Source: Pseudoalteromonas holothuriae (GTDB taxonomy: Bacteria; Pseudomonadota; Gammaproteobacteria; Enterobacterales; Alteromonadaceae). From it: a DNA stretch of 64,000 bases. Under the pieces are notes generated by a model that saw only the letters and a list, made by a program, of their open reading frames with translations, ran no database searches and was not told where the DNA came from. A program made the position numbers and the translations under genes. Of the stretch, positions 52,425 to 62,009 are shown piece by piece; positions within the stretch are counted from its first letter, which is position 1; each line of letters opens with the position of its first letter. The stretch spans positions 175,346 to 239,345 of the forward strand of contig NZ_CAMAPC010000006.1 of the NCBI RefSeq assembly GCF_945859825.1, given 5' to 3'.

Positions 52425-53003
52425 ATGAAAATTAAACCTCTGATCACTACGCTTGTACTTGCTGGGATGCTGACAGCCTGTAGTTCAACTGATGAGAACG
52501 GGGCATCTAGCCCAAGAGTGAATATTCCAGATTGGGTACTTAGCCCTATTATTGAAGATGGTATTGCTGCGGCTGATTGTGTTAAGTATTCTGGGAATAT
52601 TTCAGTGGATCAGAAAATGGCGGTAGCAAATTCACGCTTGGCGCTTGCGCAACAAATTGAAGTGCGTATTGAAGGTTTAGATAAAACATTCTCTAATCGC
52701 ACCGATGCAAATGATGCAACCTCTGTTGGTAGTACGTTCAGCTCTGTATCTAAACAACTCACCAAACAAACGCTGAATGGGTCTCGTGTAGTAAAAGCAG
52801 ATGTGGTTGATATATCAGGAAAAGACTATTTTTGTGCTTTGACTACATTATCGCCTGAGCTAACTAAAACTTTATTCAAAGATTTAGTCAAAACAGCAAA
52901 GCCTAGTATTGACCCAAGAGATGAGCAATTTTTATATCAAGAGTTTAAAGCATTTAAGGCACAGCAAGATTTAGAAAAAGAGATTGCCAAATTGACTAAT
53001 TAA
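52425..53003 (+). CDS. LPP20-like lipoprotein
   Basis: 192 residues from ATG 52425 (AAAGGAAAG upstream). Signal peptide and lipobox LTACSS. Mature part: VNIPDWVLSPIIEDGIAAAD, CVKYSGNISVDQKMAVANSR, LALAQQIEVRIEGLDK, again the LPP20 pattern. The first residues after the lipid Cys are Ser-Ser, consistent with the outer membrane. Divergent from the COG3014-like operon and followed by the transglycosylase; the five genes likely serve one envelope function. Confidence 0.78.
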   Translation: MKIKPLITTLVLAGMLTACSSTDENGASSPRVNIPDWVLSPIIEDGIAAADCVKYSGNISVDQKMAVANSRLALAQQIEVRIEGLDKTFSNRTDANDATSVGSTFSSVSKQLTKQTLNGSRVVKADVVDISGKDYFCALTTLSPELTKTLFKDLVKTAKPSIDPRDEQFLYQEFKAFKAQQDLEKEIAKLTN

Positions 53004-53076
53004 GCTTGGGCATGTGGAGTGCAGCTTAAATGTACTTCACCGTTAAAGGACTTATTGGTAGTTTTAGGGAGTGATT

Positions 53077-54423
53077 ATGCTTAAAAAAATAACCACGTTT
53101 GTTGTATGTATGCAGCTTGCTTCAATGACAGCTCATGCATCGCAAACAGTTTTGTTTAGTGAACTTGATGAAGCAATGCAGCAATGGCAAAGCGATTTTC
53201 AACAAGATAAAGCATCCAGTGAATTTGAGCTTTTTAAACAACAGCATTTACAAGCTTTCGATAAGTATGTAGAGCAACACTTTGCTGAACTTGACGCTTT
53301 TCGAGATCAGTTGATTGCGAAGTGGGGTGAGGCAAAAGTGACAGACAATGCGCGCTATGTTGATTATAACGCTGCAAATGATGCTCGCTTAGTTGTTGAT
53401 TTTGAAAATAATCGTTTATCAATCTCTGTCCGGCACGAAGAATTACATACACCATCCACTGAGCAGGCAAGGGAGGCTTTTGAAGTTTTTTTATCTGAAA
53501 ATAGAGCGCTATTAGATGCTTTTTTTCAAGGACGTGAGCAACACCTAGACCCAACAGAATTATCCTCCACACATAGGTATAATCTCGATAACGCAAAAAA
53601 GGCGCAGTCGTTGCTTGTGGCTCGACAGCAAATTGAGCAGCAAACTAAACAGCAGCAACAACTGATAGAGCGTCAGCTTGATAATAAACTAGCTTTAACT
53701 ACATCAGCTTCTGACACACATAAAGCACAGACATTGTTAAATGAGAAAAAACAGCAATTGGAACAGTTGCAAACGAAGCGAGTTCGGCGCTTAAAAAACA
53801 GCATCAAGGCAATTGCTGCAGCACCACAGTCACAATCACAAGTGAGCGAATTTTCAATTTCATTACCAAAAAGTAACAACTTTCCACAGCGGGCCAAAGC
53901 GTATACAAAGCAGATAGTCGACAATAGTCAGCGCTTTGATATTGCTTCGAGCTTAGTATTTTCTGTGATGCATACTGAAAGCCATTTTAACCCTTTAGCT
54001 AAGTCCGCTATTCCTGCATTTGGCTTAATGCAAGTGGTACCAACCAGCGCTGGGGTAGATGTAAATCGATTTTTGTATAATTTGGATGAACCAATGACGG
54101 GCCCTTATTTGTTTGTAGCTGATAACAATATAGAGGCAGGTGCGGCTTACCTTCATATACTCGATAAGCGCTACTTACGCCACATAATAGATCCATTAAG
54201 CAGAAAATATTGCATGATAGCGGCATATAACACTGGAGCGGGTAATGTTGCGAGGGTGTTTAATAGTGATAATTCACGTAATATTAAAAAAGCCAGTCGT
54301 ATTATTAACTCAATGACGCCAGAGCTCGTATTAGCAGCATTAGAGCAAGGTCTTCCGTATGATGAAACTAAACATTATTTGCAAAGAGTACTTGAGCGAG
54401 AGCACCTTTACCAGACAATTTAA
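53077..54423 (+). CDS. MltC-like lytic transglycosylase
   Basis: 448 residues from ATG 53077. Signal peptide with cleavage near AHA-SQ; no lipobox, unlike E. coli MltC. N-terminal 160 residues correspond to the MltC N-terminal domain. A Gln-rich coiled coil spans about 180-245. The C-terminal SLT domain has catalytic Glu 301 in FSVMHTESHFNPLAKSAIPA, then FGLMQVVPTSAG and MIAAYNTGAGNVARVF, as in MltC. It cleaves peptidoglycan to anhydro-muropeptides. About 90 residues longer than E. coli MltC because of the coiled coil. Confidence 0.88.
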   Translation: MLKKITTFVVCMQLASMTAHASQTVLFSELDEAMQQWQSDFQQDKASSEFELFKQQHLQAFDKYVEQHFAELDAFRDQLIAKWGEAKVTDNARYVDYNAANDARLVVDFENNRLSISVRHEELHTPSTEQAREAFEVFLSENRALLDAFFQGREQHLDPTELSSTHRYNLDNAKKAQSLLVARQQIEQQTKQQQQLIERQLDNKLALTTSASDTHKAQTLLNEKKQQLEQLQTKRVRRLKNSIKAIAAAPQSQSQVSEFSISLPKSNNFPQRAKAYTKQIVDNSQRFDIASSLVFSVMHTESHFNPLAKSAIPAFGLMQVVPTSAGVDVNRFLYNLDEPMTGPYLFVADNNIEAGAAYLHILDKRYLRHIIDPLSRKYCMIAAYNTGAGNVARVFNSDNSRNIKKASRIINSMTPELVLAALEQGLPYDETKHYLQRVLEREHLYQTI

Positions 54424-54749
54424 TTTCTAAACTTGTAGCGCTTCGCTGCGTGATTATATTATCTATATTGTAACCTTCAATTAAGAACAAAAAATTAGTA
54501 TTTATGTAGGCATCATTTAAAATTAAGGACATGAATACATGTTTACATTGCTTCTTTGAATCTCCCATAATGGATTGTTTACAGCAGCCCGTTAGGCGTT
54601 AGATATGTGAGGAAACTTATTTTCTTGCGTAGTTTTCCTCTTCAGTTTAAAAAGATTAATATAAGTAGAAATTCAATGGGGTTGAGTAGTGTAAACACGT
54701 AATTAAAGCTTGTTTCTCATGGAGTTAAAGCTGCTCTAGTTGAGATACT

Positions 54750-54914
54750 ATTTCTTTAGTTCAAGCGTATGGTAATAATGAACGTATTCAGGTAACAGGT
54801 TTTCGTGTTGGTGCATTATCAACTACACCAATCACTGTTATTCCTGATGCTCAGATGATAAGTACAGGCCTTACTAATATAGTCGATTTACAACATAACC
54901 TTAACTCTGGATAA
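54750..54914 (+). pseudogene. Remnant of a TonB-dependent receptor
   Basis: The frame reads ISLVQAYGNNERIQVTGFRV, then GALSTTPITVIPDAQMISTG and LTNIVDLQHNLNSG before TAA. It has the end of a signal peptide and the start of a plug domain (ERIQVTGSRI, TPVTVI, I.STG.TNI.DLL). An in-frame stop lies just upstream and no barrel follows. The remaining 54424-55140 gap has no other gene. Confidence 0.65.
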
Positions 54915-55148
54915 ACGAAATGTTACGTCACCGCTCTTTTTGGGTATTTCTGAGTTGAATTCGCTAGCAATAGCCCGCTGCATATTGAAATTTTTTGCCC
55001 CCAGTTACTAAGTCACTTATCTATCGTAATACTTGATCATTTATTAATGCAATTAGTATAACTTATGTAATAAGCAGTACACTTTCATTTTATATTTTGA
55101 TTCGTGGGCGCGATATTATTTGTGACATAAAAGAGATAAATATTATAT

Positions 55149-55176
55149 AAAAAGGCCGCATTAAGCGGCCTTTTAT
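55149..55176 (-). terminator. Terminator of rne
   Basis: AAAGGCCGC / GCGGCCTTT with loop ATTAA, T-rich on both sides, 42 bp past the rne stop. Confidence 0.88.
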
Positions 55177-55217
55177 TCTATCTACTATTGCTAGTCAGTA
55201 TGACTAGATTCAACATT

Positions 55218-58200
55218 TTATTGAGGCGTTGAAGACATAGCCATTGTTGACGTCATACCTGCACTTGCTTTACCCATAGGCGCTTTAGAGCCTGCAGATA
55301 AACCAGAGTTAGCAACAACTTCACGAGCCTCATGGGGCATGGCTGAAGGTGTGATCACATCTACTTGCTCATCAACACTACTTGCTTTTTTCATCGGTGC
55401 GCTGGCGTTGTTTGTGCAACGTCTACGCGATATAGAAGCTATACCATTAACATTCTTGGCACTAGGTGCTTGCGATTGAGCTTCAGTCTCTGTTTTAACT
55501 GATTCAACAGCAGGTGCTTCTGGCTGAGCTTCAGTCTCTGTTTTAACTGATTCAACAGTAGGTGCTTCTGACTGAGCTTCAGTCTCTGCTTTAACTGGTT
55601 CAACAGCAGGTGCTTCTGGCTGAGCTTCAGTCTCTGTTTTAACTGATTCAACAGCAGGTGCTTCTGACTGAGCTTCAGTCTCTGCTTTAACTGGTTCAAC
55701 AGCAGGTGCTTCTGTCTGAGCTTCAGTCTCTGTTTTAACTGATTCAACAGCAGGTGCTTCTGGCTGAGCTTCTGTCTTTGCTTTAACTGATTCAACAGCA
55801 GGTGCTTCTGACTTAGCTTCAGTCTCTGCTTTAACTGGTTCAACAGCAGGTGCTTCTGGCTGAGCTTCAGTCTCTGCTTCAACTGATTCAACAGCAGGTG
55901 CTTCTGGCTGAGCTTCTGTCTCTGCTTTAACTGGTTCAACAGCAGGTGCTTCTGGCACAATATCAGAGTTTGCTTTTACTTGAGCTGTTTCGTCCTCGCT
56001 TTTTAGCTGTGCTTCATATTCTGCTGCAGCTTGATCCGCAACAGGAATGAAAGCAGGTTCAGCATCTTTATCACCTTCGGGTTTACGACGACGCTGACCC
56101 GCAGCGCGCAGATGTCTTGGAGAGCGACGAGAGCGTGTTCTTGGTGTTTCGTCAGTACCTGCTTCTTCACCTTGCTTTGCTTGCTCAGGCTGCTCATCAA
56201 TGACTGAATCAATAGGCTCTTGAACTAGTTTAGCATCAGAGGTAGGCTTATCAATATGCTGCTCTTTAACTTTTTCTTGACTCTTGCTTGAAGTTTCCGG
56301 AGTCTTTTTCTCAGGACTCGGTTGTTCCGTTGCAGCAGGCATAGCAGCTTGTTTATTTTCTGATACGTTTTCTACAGCAATTGATTCACTGCTAGTATCT
56401 GTTTGCTCGCTCACGCGCACTTTTTTGCGCATGTTACGGCGTTGACGTCGAGGCTTAACTCTCGTTTCTTTTGCTTCAACTTCAGTATTAACAACAGCTT
56501 CTTCTTTTGCAGGTTCAGTAGTGCTTACATCGTTGCGCTTGCGCTGGTTTTGGCGACGGCGTTTATTACGACCTTCGTTTTTATCACGACTGTCGTTACT
56601 TGGACGGCTTTCATTGTTACGTGTTTCTTGCTCAACACTGTTGTCCTGTGATTGCTCATCACGTTTTTTGGGGTTGTTTCGACGCCTGTTTTGATTTTTA
56701 CGACGATTATCGTTACTACGGCGTGGCCTATGCTCAGGTTCTTTCTTTTGCTCTGGTGCCTTTTGTTCAGGCTCTGGCGTGAATAAGGCTTTTAGCCAAT
56801 TGCTAATGCGTGTAAGCAGGCTTGGTTCAACTTTGGTTACAGCCGTTGGTTTAGCTGGTGCAGTTGGAGTAGATGCGGGAGCTGGAGCAGGAGCAGTAGG
56901 CATAACTACACCTTTTAATACCGGCTCTTCTTTCACAGCAACCGGTGCTCGAGACACTTCAATAACCTCAGGCTCTGGTACAGTCATTTGTTCGTAACTG
57001 GCGGCTTGAGAGGTTTCGTCTTTGCGCAAACGCAATACTTCGTAATGCGGAGTTTCCATGTGTTGGTTTGGAATAATGACAACATCACAGTTATGGCGTT
57101 TTTCGATTCTATGAACTGATTTACGTTTTTCGTTCAGTAAGAATGCACCGACGGCAACAGGCACTTGTGCATTCACTTGCGCTGTGTTGTCTTTAATTGC
57201 TTCTTCTTCAATCAAACGCAAGATAGACAAAGCAATCGAATCGTTTGAGCGAATTGTACCTTGACCACTACAGCGTGGGCATGAATGCTGGCTTGCTTCT
57301 CCTAGGCTAGGGCGTAGGCGTTGGCGAGACATTTCTAATAAGCCAAAGCGTGAAATTTTACCAATTTGTACGCGAGCTCTATCAGGACGCACTGCATCTT
57401 TTAAACGGTTTTCAACTTCTCGCTGGTGGCGAGGCGGCGTCATATCGATAAAGTCGATAACAATAAGGCCACCTAAGTCTCGTAGACGTAATTGACGTGC
57501 AATTTCGTCAGCGGCTTCTAAATTCGTATTCAGTGCTGTTTCTTCAATATCACCGCCTTTAGTTGCTTTTGACGAGTTGATATCGATAGAGGTTAAAGCT
57601 TCTGTTGGGTCAATAACTATCGAACCACCAGATGGGAGCCTAACTTCACGTTGGAACGCTGACTCAATCTGGCTTTCAATTTGATAGTGAGTGAATAGCG
57701 GCACATCATTTTGATAAAGCTTTACGCGACTGATGAAATCAGGACGAAAGCGTTCAATATGTGCTTTTGCTTCTTCAAAAACGCGCGCTTTATCAATTAA
57801 AATTTCACCGATATCACGACGTAAATAATCACGAATGGCACGGAAGATAACATTGCTTTCTTGATGTATTAAAAACGGTGCTTTACCGCCATCGGCAGCT
57901 TGCTGAATCGCTTGCCAATGTACAAGCAGTGCTTTAAGGTCGTAATCTAGCTCTTCGTAAGACTTACCAACACCTGCTGTGCGTACTATAAGCCCCATGC
58001 CTTTTGGTAAGTCTAAACGACTTAGCGCTTCTTTTAGCTCAATGCGTTCATCTCCTTCGATGCGGCGAGAAATACCACCAGCTCTTGGGTTGTTGGGCAT
58101 CAATACTAAATAACTTCCCGCTACACTGATAAAAGTAGTAAGCGCTGCGCCTTTTTGGCCACGCTCTTCTTTATCAACTTGCACTATAACTTCTTGACCC

Positions 58201-58487
58201 TCTCTGATCACATCTTTGATATTAGGACGGCCGTTGAAGGTGTAACCACTTGGGAAATAAGTTTTTGCAATTTCTTTTAGAGGGAGAAAACCGTGACGCT
58301 CAGCGCCATAATCAACAAAAGCGGCTTCAAGTGATGGTTCGATACGGGTAATTTTACCCTTGTAAATGTTGGCTTTTTTCTGTTCGTGACCAGGGCTTTC
58401 GATATCTAGATCGTATAAGCGTTGGCCGTCAACCAGTGCAACGCGCATTTCTTCTTGCTGCGTAGCATTGATTAGCATACGTTTCAT
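55218..58487 (-). CDS. rne: Ribonuclease E
   Basis: 1089 residues, E. coli 1061. S1 domain at about 36-125. Catalytic Asp 302 in [13 protein letters not shown] and Asp 345 in [13 protein letters not shown]. Zinc-link CPRCSGQG at 403-410. After about 520 the protein is a disordered scaffold with Arg-rich segments ([25 protein letters not shown]) for RNA binding. Then come ten 16-residue repeats and a C-terminus with two AP(M)xKA motifs ([17 protein letters not shown]), in the place where E. coli Rne binds PNPase. The N-terminal half is essential for RNA decay and rRNA/tRNA maturation. Confidence 0.97.
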   Translation of the reverse strand: MKRMLINATQQEEMRVALVDGQRLYDLDIESPGHEQKKANIYKGKITRIEPSLEAAFVDYGAERHGFLPLKEIAKTYFPSGYTFNGRPNIKDVIREGQEVIVQVDKEERGQKGAALTTFISVAGSYLVLMPNNPRAGGISRRIEGDERIELKEALSRLDLPKGMGLIVRTAGVGKSYEELDYDLKALLVHWQAIQQAADGGKAPFLIHQESNVIFRAIRDYLRRDIGEILIDKARVFEEAKAHIERFRPDFISRVKLYQNDVPLFTHYQIESQIESAFQREVRLPSGGSIVIDPTEALTSIDINSSKATKGGDIEETALNTNLEAADEIARQLRLRDLGGLIVIDFIDMTPPRHQREVENRLKDAVRPDRARVQIGKISRFGLLEMSRQRLRPSLGEASQHSCPRCSGQGTIRSNDSIALSILRLIEEEAIKDNTAQVNAQVPVAVGAFLLNEKRKSVHRIEKRHNCDVVIIPNQHMETPHYEVLRLRKDETSQAASYEQMTVPEPEVIEVSRAPVAVKEEPVLKGVVMPTAPAPAPASTPTAPAKPTAVTKVEPSLLTRISNWLKALFTPEPEQKAPEQKKEPEHRPRRSNDNRRKNQNRRRNNPKKRDEQSQDNSVEQETRNNESRPSNDSRDKNEGRNKRRRQNQRKRNDVSTTEPAKEEAVVNTEVEAKETRVKPRRQRRNMRKKVRVSEQTDTSSESIAVENVSENKQAAMPAATEQPSPEKKTPETSSKSQEKVKEQHIDKPTSDAKLVQEPIDSVIDEQPEQAKQGEEAGTDETPRTRSRRSPRHLRAAGQRRRKPEGDKDAEPAFIPVADQAAAEYEAQLKSEDETAQVKANSDIVPEAPAVEPVKAETEAQPEAPAVESVEAETEAQPEAPAVEPVKAETEAKSEAPAVESVKAKTEAQPEAPAVESVKTETEAQTEAPAVEPVKAETEAQSEAPAVESVKTETEAQPEAPAVEPVKAETEAQSEAPTVESVKTETEAQPEAPAVESVKTETEAQSQAPSAKNVNGIASISRRRCTNNASAPMKKASSVDEQVDVITPSAMPHEAREVVANSGLSAGSKAPMGKASAGMTSTMAMSSTPQ
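55476..55955 (-). repeat. Ten 48-bp repeats in the rne scaffold region
   Basis: Consensus [16 protein letters not shown]; variants alternate P/S at the first position and EPVKAE with ESVKTE, so 96-bp pairs also repeat. All in frame. Confidence 0.92.
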
Positions 58488-58998
58488 ATTGTTACTCTAC
58501 TTTCAAATTTAGTCGAGTCTGACTGTTTTCAGCATGAGCCGATTTAGTGTTCCTTTGGTTTTAATGCAGTCTCACGACTGGGGAAAGCGGGAACAATTCA
58601 CATTAACCTTGCCAAGCAATGTACTTTGCTAGTGTTTTTTACACCTGCAGCAAGCATTGGGCAATGCATTTCGCATTTGGTTTTTCGCACGGGCTAAATA
58701 GCTCGCTGCTGTTAACTATCAGACAAATATCTTTATTTTTGCTTTTTATATATTTAATCATGCTCAACTCCACTTACGATCTATTACGCTCATCATAAGG
58801 TGTTAAACGCACGTGTTTGTTCGGGTGTGACAAAAGCTTTGGAAATCCTAGCTTCAATCTGTATGATCTGACACCCAGATGTGCTTCACGACTAGTATTT
58901 TGCGATTAAAAAGCGGTTTCGCAAAAAATGCGAGCCGATTATCCCACTAATACCCTCGTGATAGCAACTAAATTATTACTCAAATCAGTGATTAGGCA
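58488..58998. other. 511-bp divergent region between rne and rluC
   Basis: Expected to hold both promoters and the rne 5' leader, which in enteric bacteria carries self-regulating hairpins. I see no unambiguous -35/-10 pair and no gene. Confidence 0.5.
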
Positions 58999-59952
58999 AT
59001 GTCAGAAAAATCCGGTTTAAAAGTTAGCTTTGTTACCATTACCGAAGACCAAGAAGGTCAACGTGTAGATAACTTTTTGGTAACTCATCTAAAAGGTGTA
59101 CCAAAGAGTGCGGTTTATAAAATTTTGCGCAAAGGAGAAGTACGTGTAAATAAAAAACGTGTTAAACCTGTTTATCGTTTGCAAATAGATGACCTCGTGC
59201 GTATTCCTCCCATTAGAACTGCAGAACGAGAAGAGTTCGTACCACGAAATTTAGATAAGGTTTCTGCGTTAGAAGATGCGATTATATTTGAAGATAAATA
59301 TCTGATTGTTATAAATAAACCGTCTGGTATGGCAGTGCATGGTGGTAGTGGTTTGAGCTATGGTCTTATTGAGGCACTCAGAGCACTTAGACCTGAAGAA
59401 AAAAGCTTAGAGTTAGTCCACCGCCTAGATAGAGACACGTCAGGGTGTTTACTTATTTCTAAACGACGTTCAATTTTAAAAGGTTTACACGAACAATTGC
59501 GTGAAAAAACCATGGAAAAAAACTATTGGGCATTAGTGACAGGTGAATGGGCTGCAAAGATAAAAAATGTAACAGAACCACTGAGAAAAAACACCTTACA
59601 ATCGGGTGAGAGGGTAGTTCGGGTTGATGAAGAGCAAGGCAAAGCGTCTCATACTCGCTTTAGAGTGCTGGAACGTTTTAGTGACTGTACGCTAGTTCAA
59701 GCATCACCTGTCACAGGGCGCACGCACCAGATCCGTGTTCACACCCAGTGTAAAGGCCACCCAATTGCATGTGATGATAAATATGGCGATCAAGTATTTG
59801 ATTCAAAAATGCGCTCGCGGGGCTTAGGTCGATTATTTCTACATGCCCATGATTTACGTTTCTTACACCCAAAAACAGAGACAACGTTGCACGTCGAGGC
59901 GCCATTAGATAAGGCACTTACAAACTGTTTGACGACATTAAGGCAAGAGTGA
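58999..59952 (+). CDS. rluC: 23S rRNA pseudouridine synthase C
   Basis: 317 residues, E. coli 319. S4 domain at about 20-80 (VDNFLVTHLKGVPKSAVYKI). Catalytic Asp 144 in LVHRLDRDTSG, the same number as in E. coli. GRTHQIRVH follows in the C-terminal half. Converts U955, U2504 and U2580 of 23S rRNA in E. coli. Divergent from rne, a conserved arrangement. The HAD gene begins on the base after its stop. Confidence 0.95.
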   Translation: MSEKSGLKVSFVTITEDQEGQRVDNFLVTHLKGVPKSAVYKILRKGEVRVNKKRVKPVYRLQIDDLVRIPPIRTAEREEFVPRNLDKVSALEDAIIFEDKYLIVINKPSGMAVHGGSGLSYGLIEALRALRPEEKSLELVHRLDRDTSGCLLISKRRSILKGLHEQLREKTMEKNYWALVTGEWAAKIKNVTEPLRKNTLQSGERVVRVDEEQGKASHTRFRVLERFSDCTLVQASPVTGRTHQIRVHTQCKGHPIACDDKYGDQVFDSKMRSRGLGRLFLHAHDLRFLHPKTETTLHVEAPLDKALTNCLTTLRQE

Positions 59953-60624
59953 ATGCAGTACAAATTAGTCATTTTTGATTGGGACGGCACGATAATGGAT
60001 TCAGTGCCAAAAATTGTTAATACCTTAAAATTAGCTGCCGAAAAAGTGGGTGTTTCGGTGCCTTGCGATGATAAAGCGGCTGCTATAATAGGTTTATCGC
60101 TAGATACCGCAGTAGCGACCTTGTTTCCTGATGACAATCAGCATTGGGCTGCGCTAATAAAGGCATATCAGCATCAGTATGTGCATGGCGATAATACTGC
60201 CACGCCGCTATTTGATAACGCGCATAACTCTATTCATCAGTTAAAATCGCAAGGTGTATTGCTTGCTGTGGCAACAGGTAAAAGTCGTGCTGGTTTAGAG
60301 CGTATGTTGTTGCAAACAGGCTTAGGTCAATATTTTGTGACAACACGCACTGCAGATGAAGCGAATTCCAAACCCAGTCCTGATATGATCAACCAGATCC
60401 TTGATGAGCTTGATATAGCTATTGAAGATGCGGTGATGATAGGTGATTCATTATTAGACATGAAAATGGCAGAAAATGCGGGTGTTGATGCTATTGCGAT
60501 GAGTTGTGGTGCAGCCAGTGCAGAGCAGTTACAACAAAGCAGTGCACTGACTATTTGTGAGAATTACCAGCAGTTAGAATCATTCCTGCAGCGCAAGCAC
60601 ATCGATTCCATGCTCTGCGAGTAA
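59953..60624 (+). CDS. HAD-family phosphatase (phosphoglycolate phosphatase-like)
   Basis: 223 residues, directly adjoining the rluC stop. Motif I FDWDGTIMDS (Asp 9, Asp 11), motif II VATGKSRAGL, motif III Lys in NSKPSPDMI, motif IV MIGDSLLDMKMA. The cap is of the alpha-helical Gph/PGM type. Substrate unknown. Its end overlaps convergent yceF by 45 bp. Confidence 0.9.
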   Translation: MQYKLVIFDWDGTIMDSVPKIVNTLKLAAEKVGVSVPCDDKAAAIIGLSLDTAVATLFPDDNQHWAALIKAYQHQYVHGDNTATPLFDNAHNSIHQLKSQGVLLAVATGKSRAGLERMLLQTGLGQYFVTTRTADEANSKPSPDMINQILDELDIAIEDAVMIGDSLLDMKMAENAGVDAIAMSCGAASAEQLQQSSALTICENYQQLESFLQRKHIDSMLCE

Positions 60625-61173
60625 TTCATTCAGTCGAATCAAAGGGAGGCCGATAAGGCTATTTGGGTCGTCTCCCTCAAGTTTATCAAACAAGCAAATA
60701 CCTAACCCCTCACTTTTAAAGCTGCCAGCACATTGATAAGGCTTCTCAGCATCACAATAGGCTTCGATTTGTGACAAAGTCAGGGTTTTAAAATACACCG
60801 AGAATGGCTCAACAATGGTTTTGGACTTATTATTCTTGATGTCAAACAGGCATAATCCCGTTAAAAAAGTGACCTTGTCTGAACTAAATGTACTTAACTG
60901 TTTGATCGCATTCTTCTTGTTATGCGGTTTTCCTAATATTTGACCGTTGTGTAGTGCTACTTGGTCTGAGCCAATTACTAAACCGCTATTAAAGTGTTTT
61001 AAAGCGCTACGAGCTTTGCACTCACTGAGCCTTATTACAAGTTGTTCTGCGGTTTCATTCTTCAATGGGCTTTCATCAATATCCGGTGAGAAGCTTTCAA
61101 AGGGTAAGTTAAGTTTTTTAAAAATAGACTGCCTAAATACAGAACTTGAGGCTAAAATAAAGGGTATTTTCAT
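60580..61173 (-). CDS. yceF: Maf-like nucleotide pyrophosphatase YceF
   Basis: 197 residues, E. coli YceF 194. LASSSVFRQSIFKKL, SPDIDESPLKNETAEQLVIR, then VIGSDQVALHNGQILGKPHN and PYQCAGSFKSEGLGICLFDK are typical. E. coli YceF hydrolyses 7-methyl-GTP and related nucleotides. It lies between rluC-HAD and yceD on the opposite strand as in E. coli. Confidence 0.93.
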   Translation of the reverse strand: MKIPFILASSSVFRQSIFKKLNLPFESFSPDIDESPLKNETAEQLVIRLSECKARSALKHFNSGLVIGSDQVALHNGQILGKPHNKKNAIKQLSTFSSDKVTFLTGLCLFDIKNNKSKTIVEPFSVYFKTLTLSQIEAYCDAEKPYQCAGSFKSEGLGICLFDKLEGDDPNSLIGLPLIRLNELLAEHGIDVLALQE

Positions 61174-61254
61174 TAATACTCGCAGGTCAATTTAAACGTG
61201 TTGCTAGGATAGGGCGCAATAACGCGAAAAACAAAGGAAAGTTTGATTTTTATT

Positions 61255-61283
61255 TTGACTAAACTACTAACTATCTATATGAT
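61255..61283 (+). promoter_or_regulatory. Strong sigma-70 promoter for yceD-rpmF
   Basis: TTGACT, 17 bp, TATGAT. The -10 ends 9 bp before the yceD ATG, so the transcript start should fall at or within a few bases of the start codon. Confidence 0.7.
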
Positions 61284-61292
61284 GCAGCCCCT

Positions 61293-61817
61293 ATGCAAAA
61301 GGTGAAAATTCCCGTCACCCTTGATCCTTGTAGAGCCGCTCAGCGTCGTTTAAGTTATGACGGAACTGTGCAGCTTGAAGAGCTTTCTCGATTAGAGCAA
61401 GTTGTACAAGATCAATCAGGTGAAATAGCGGTAAACATTCATTGCAAAAATGATGAACAAGGGTTAGTTGTTGTTAGCGGAACTATTCGCGCACACCTGA
61501 CTGTTATTTGTCAGCGATGTAATGATGAATTAGGGTTGGATTTGGTACAAGACTTTGCTTATTCTCCTGTTGGATTAGGTTCAGAGTCAGATGATCTTCC
61601 CGATTGCTACGATATGGCAGAGCTAAATGAAGAAGGTGAAATCAATCTTCGTCAACTTATAGAAGACGAAACGATTTTGGCTATTCCTATAGTTCCTACC
61701 CATGACGAAGCATCATGCGCCTATTCTGAGAAGCCTGCCAGCTTCGGGGATATAGAGTCGCAAGAGAACAAACCAAATCCATTTGAAATTTTAAAACAAC
61801 TTAAGAAAGATTCTTAG
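61293..61817 (+). CDS. yceD: YceD (DUF177) family protein
   Basis: 174 residues, E. coli 173. [20 protein letters not shown] matches the E. coli start exactly in position. Other conserved parts: [20 protein letters not shown] and [31 protein letters not shown] end. In plants and bacteria DUF177 proteins act in 23S rRNA maturation. No ribosome site can precede the start if the promoter above is used. Confidence 0.95.
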   Translation: MQKVKIPVTLDPCRAAQRRLSYDGTVQLEELSRLEQVVQDQSGEIAVNIHCKNDEQGLVVVSGTIRAHLTVICQRCNDELGLDLVQDFAYSPVGLGSESDDLPDCYDMAELNEEGEINLRQLIEDETILAIPIVPTHDEASCAYSEKPASFGDIESQENKPNPFEILKQLKKDS

Positions 61818-61827
61818 GAGAAGGCTA

Positions 61828-61998
61828 ATGGCAGTACAAAAAAGCAAAAAGTCTCGCGCAAGACGTGGTATGCGTCGTTCACACGATGCTATCAGTGGAC
61901 CAGCTTTAACTGTAGATCAAGTATCAGGTGAGACTCATCGTCGTCACCACGTGACTGCAGATGGTTACTACAAAGGCGTTAAAGTAATTTCTAACTAA
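61828..61998 (+). CDS. rpmF: 50S ribosomal protein L32
   Basis: 56 residues ([20 protein letters not shown], then [36 protein letters not shown]). Ribosome site TAGGAGAAGG. 10 bp after yceD, the universal yceD-rpmF pair. Like many gammaproteobacterial L32 proteins it lacks the zinc-binding Cys residues. Confidence 0.97.
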   Translation: MAVQKSKKSRARRGMRRSHDAISGPALTVDQVSGETHRRHHVTADGYYKGVKVISN

Positions 61999-62009
61999 GA
62001 GATTGCTTT

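Noticed and set aside
54585..54610. GTTAGGC/GTTAGAT motifs resembling an integron attC end
   Set aside because: Only a 7-base match, no partner R'' site upstream, no integrase or cassette genes.
55439..55960. Open frame with [16 protein letters not shown] repeats on the - strand
   Set aside because: It is rne read in another frame; the repeat is only the shifted reading of the 48-bp repeat.
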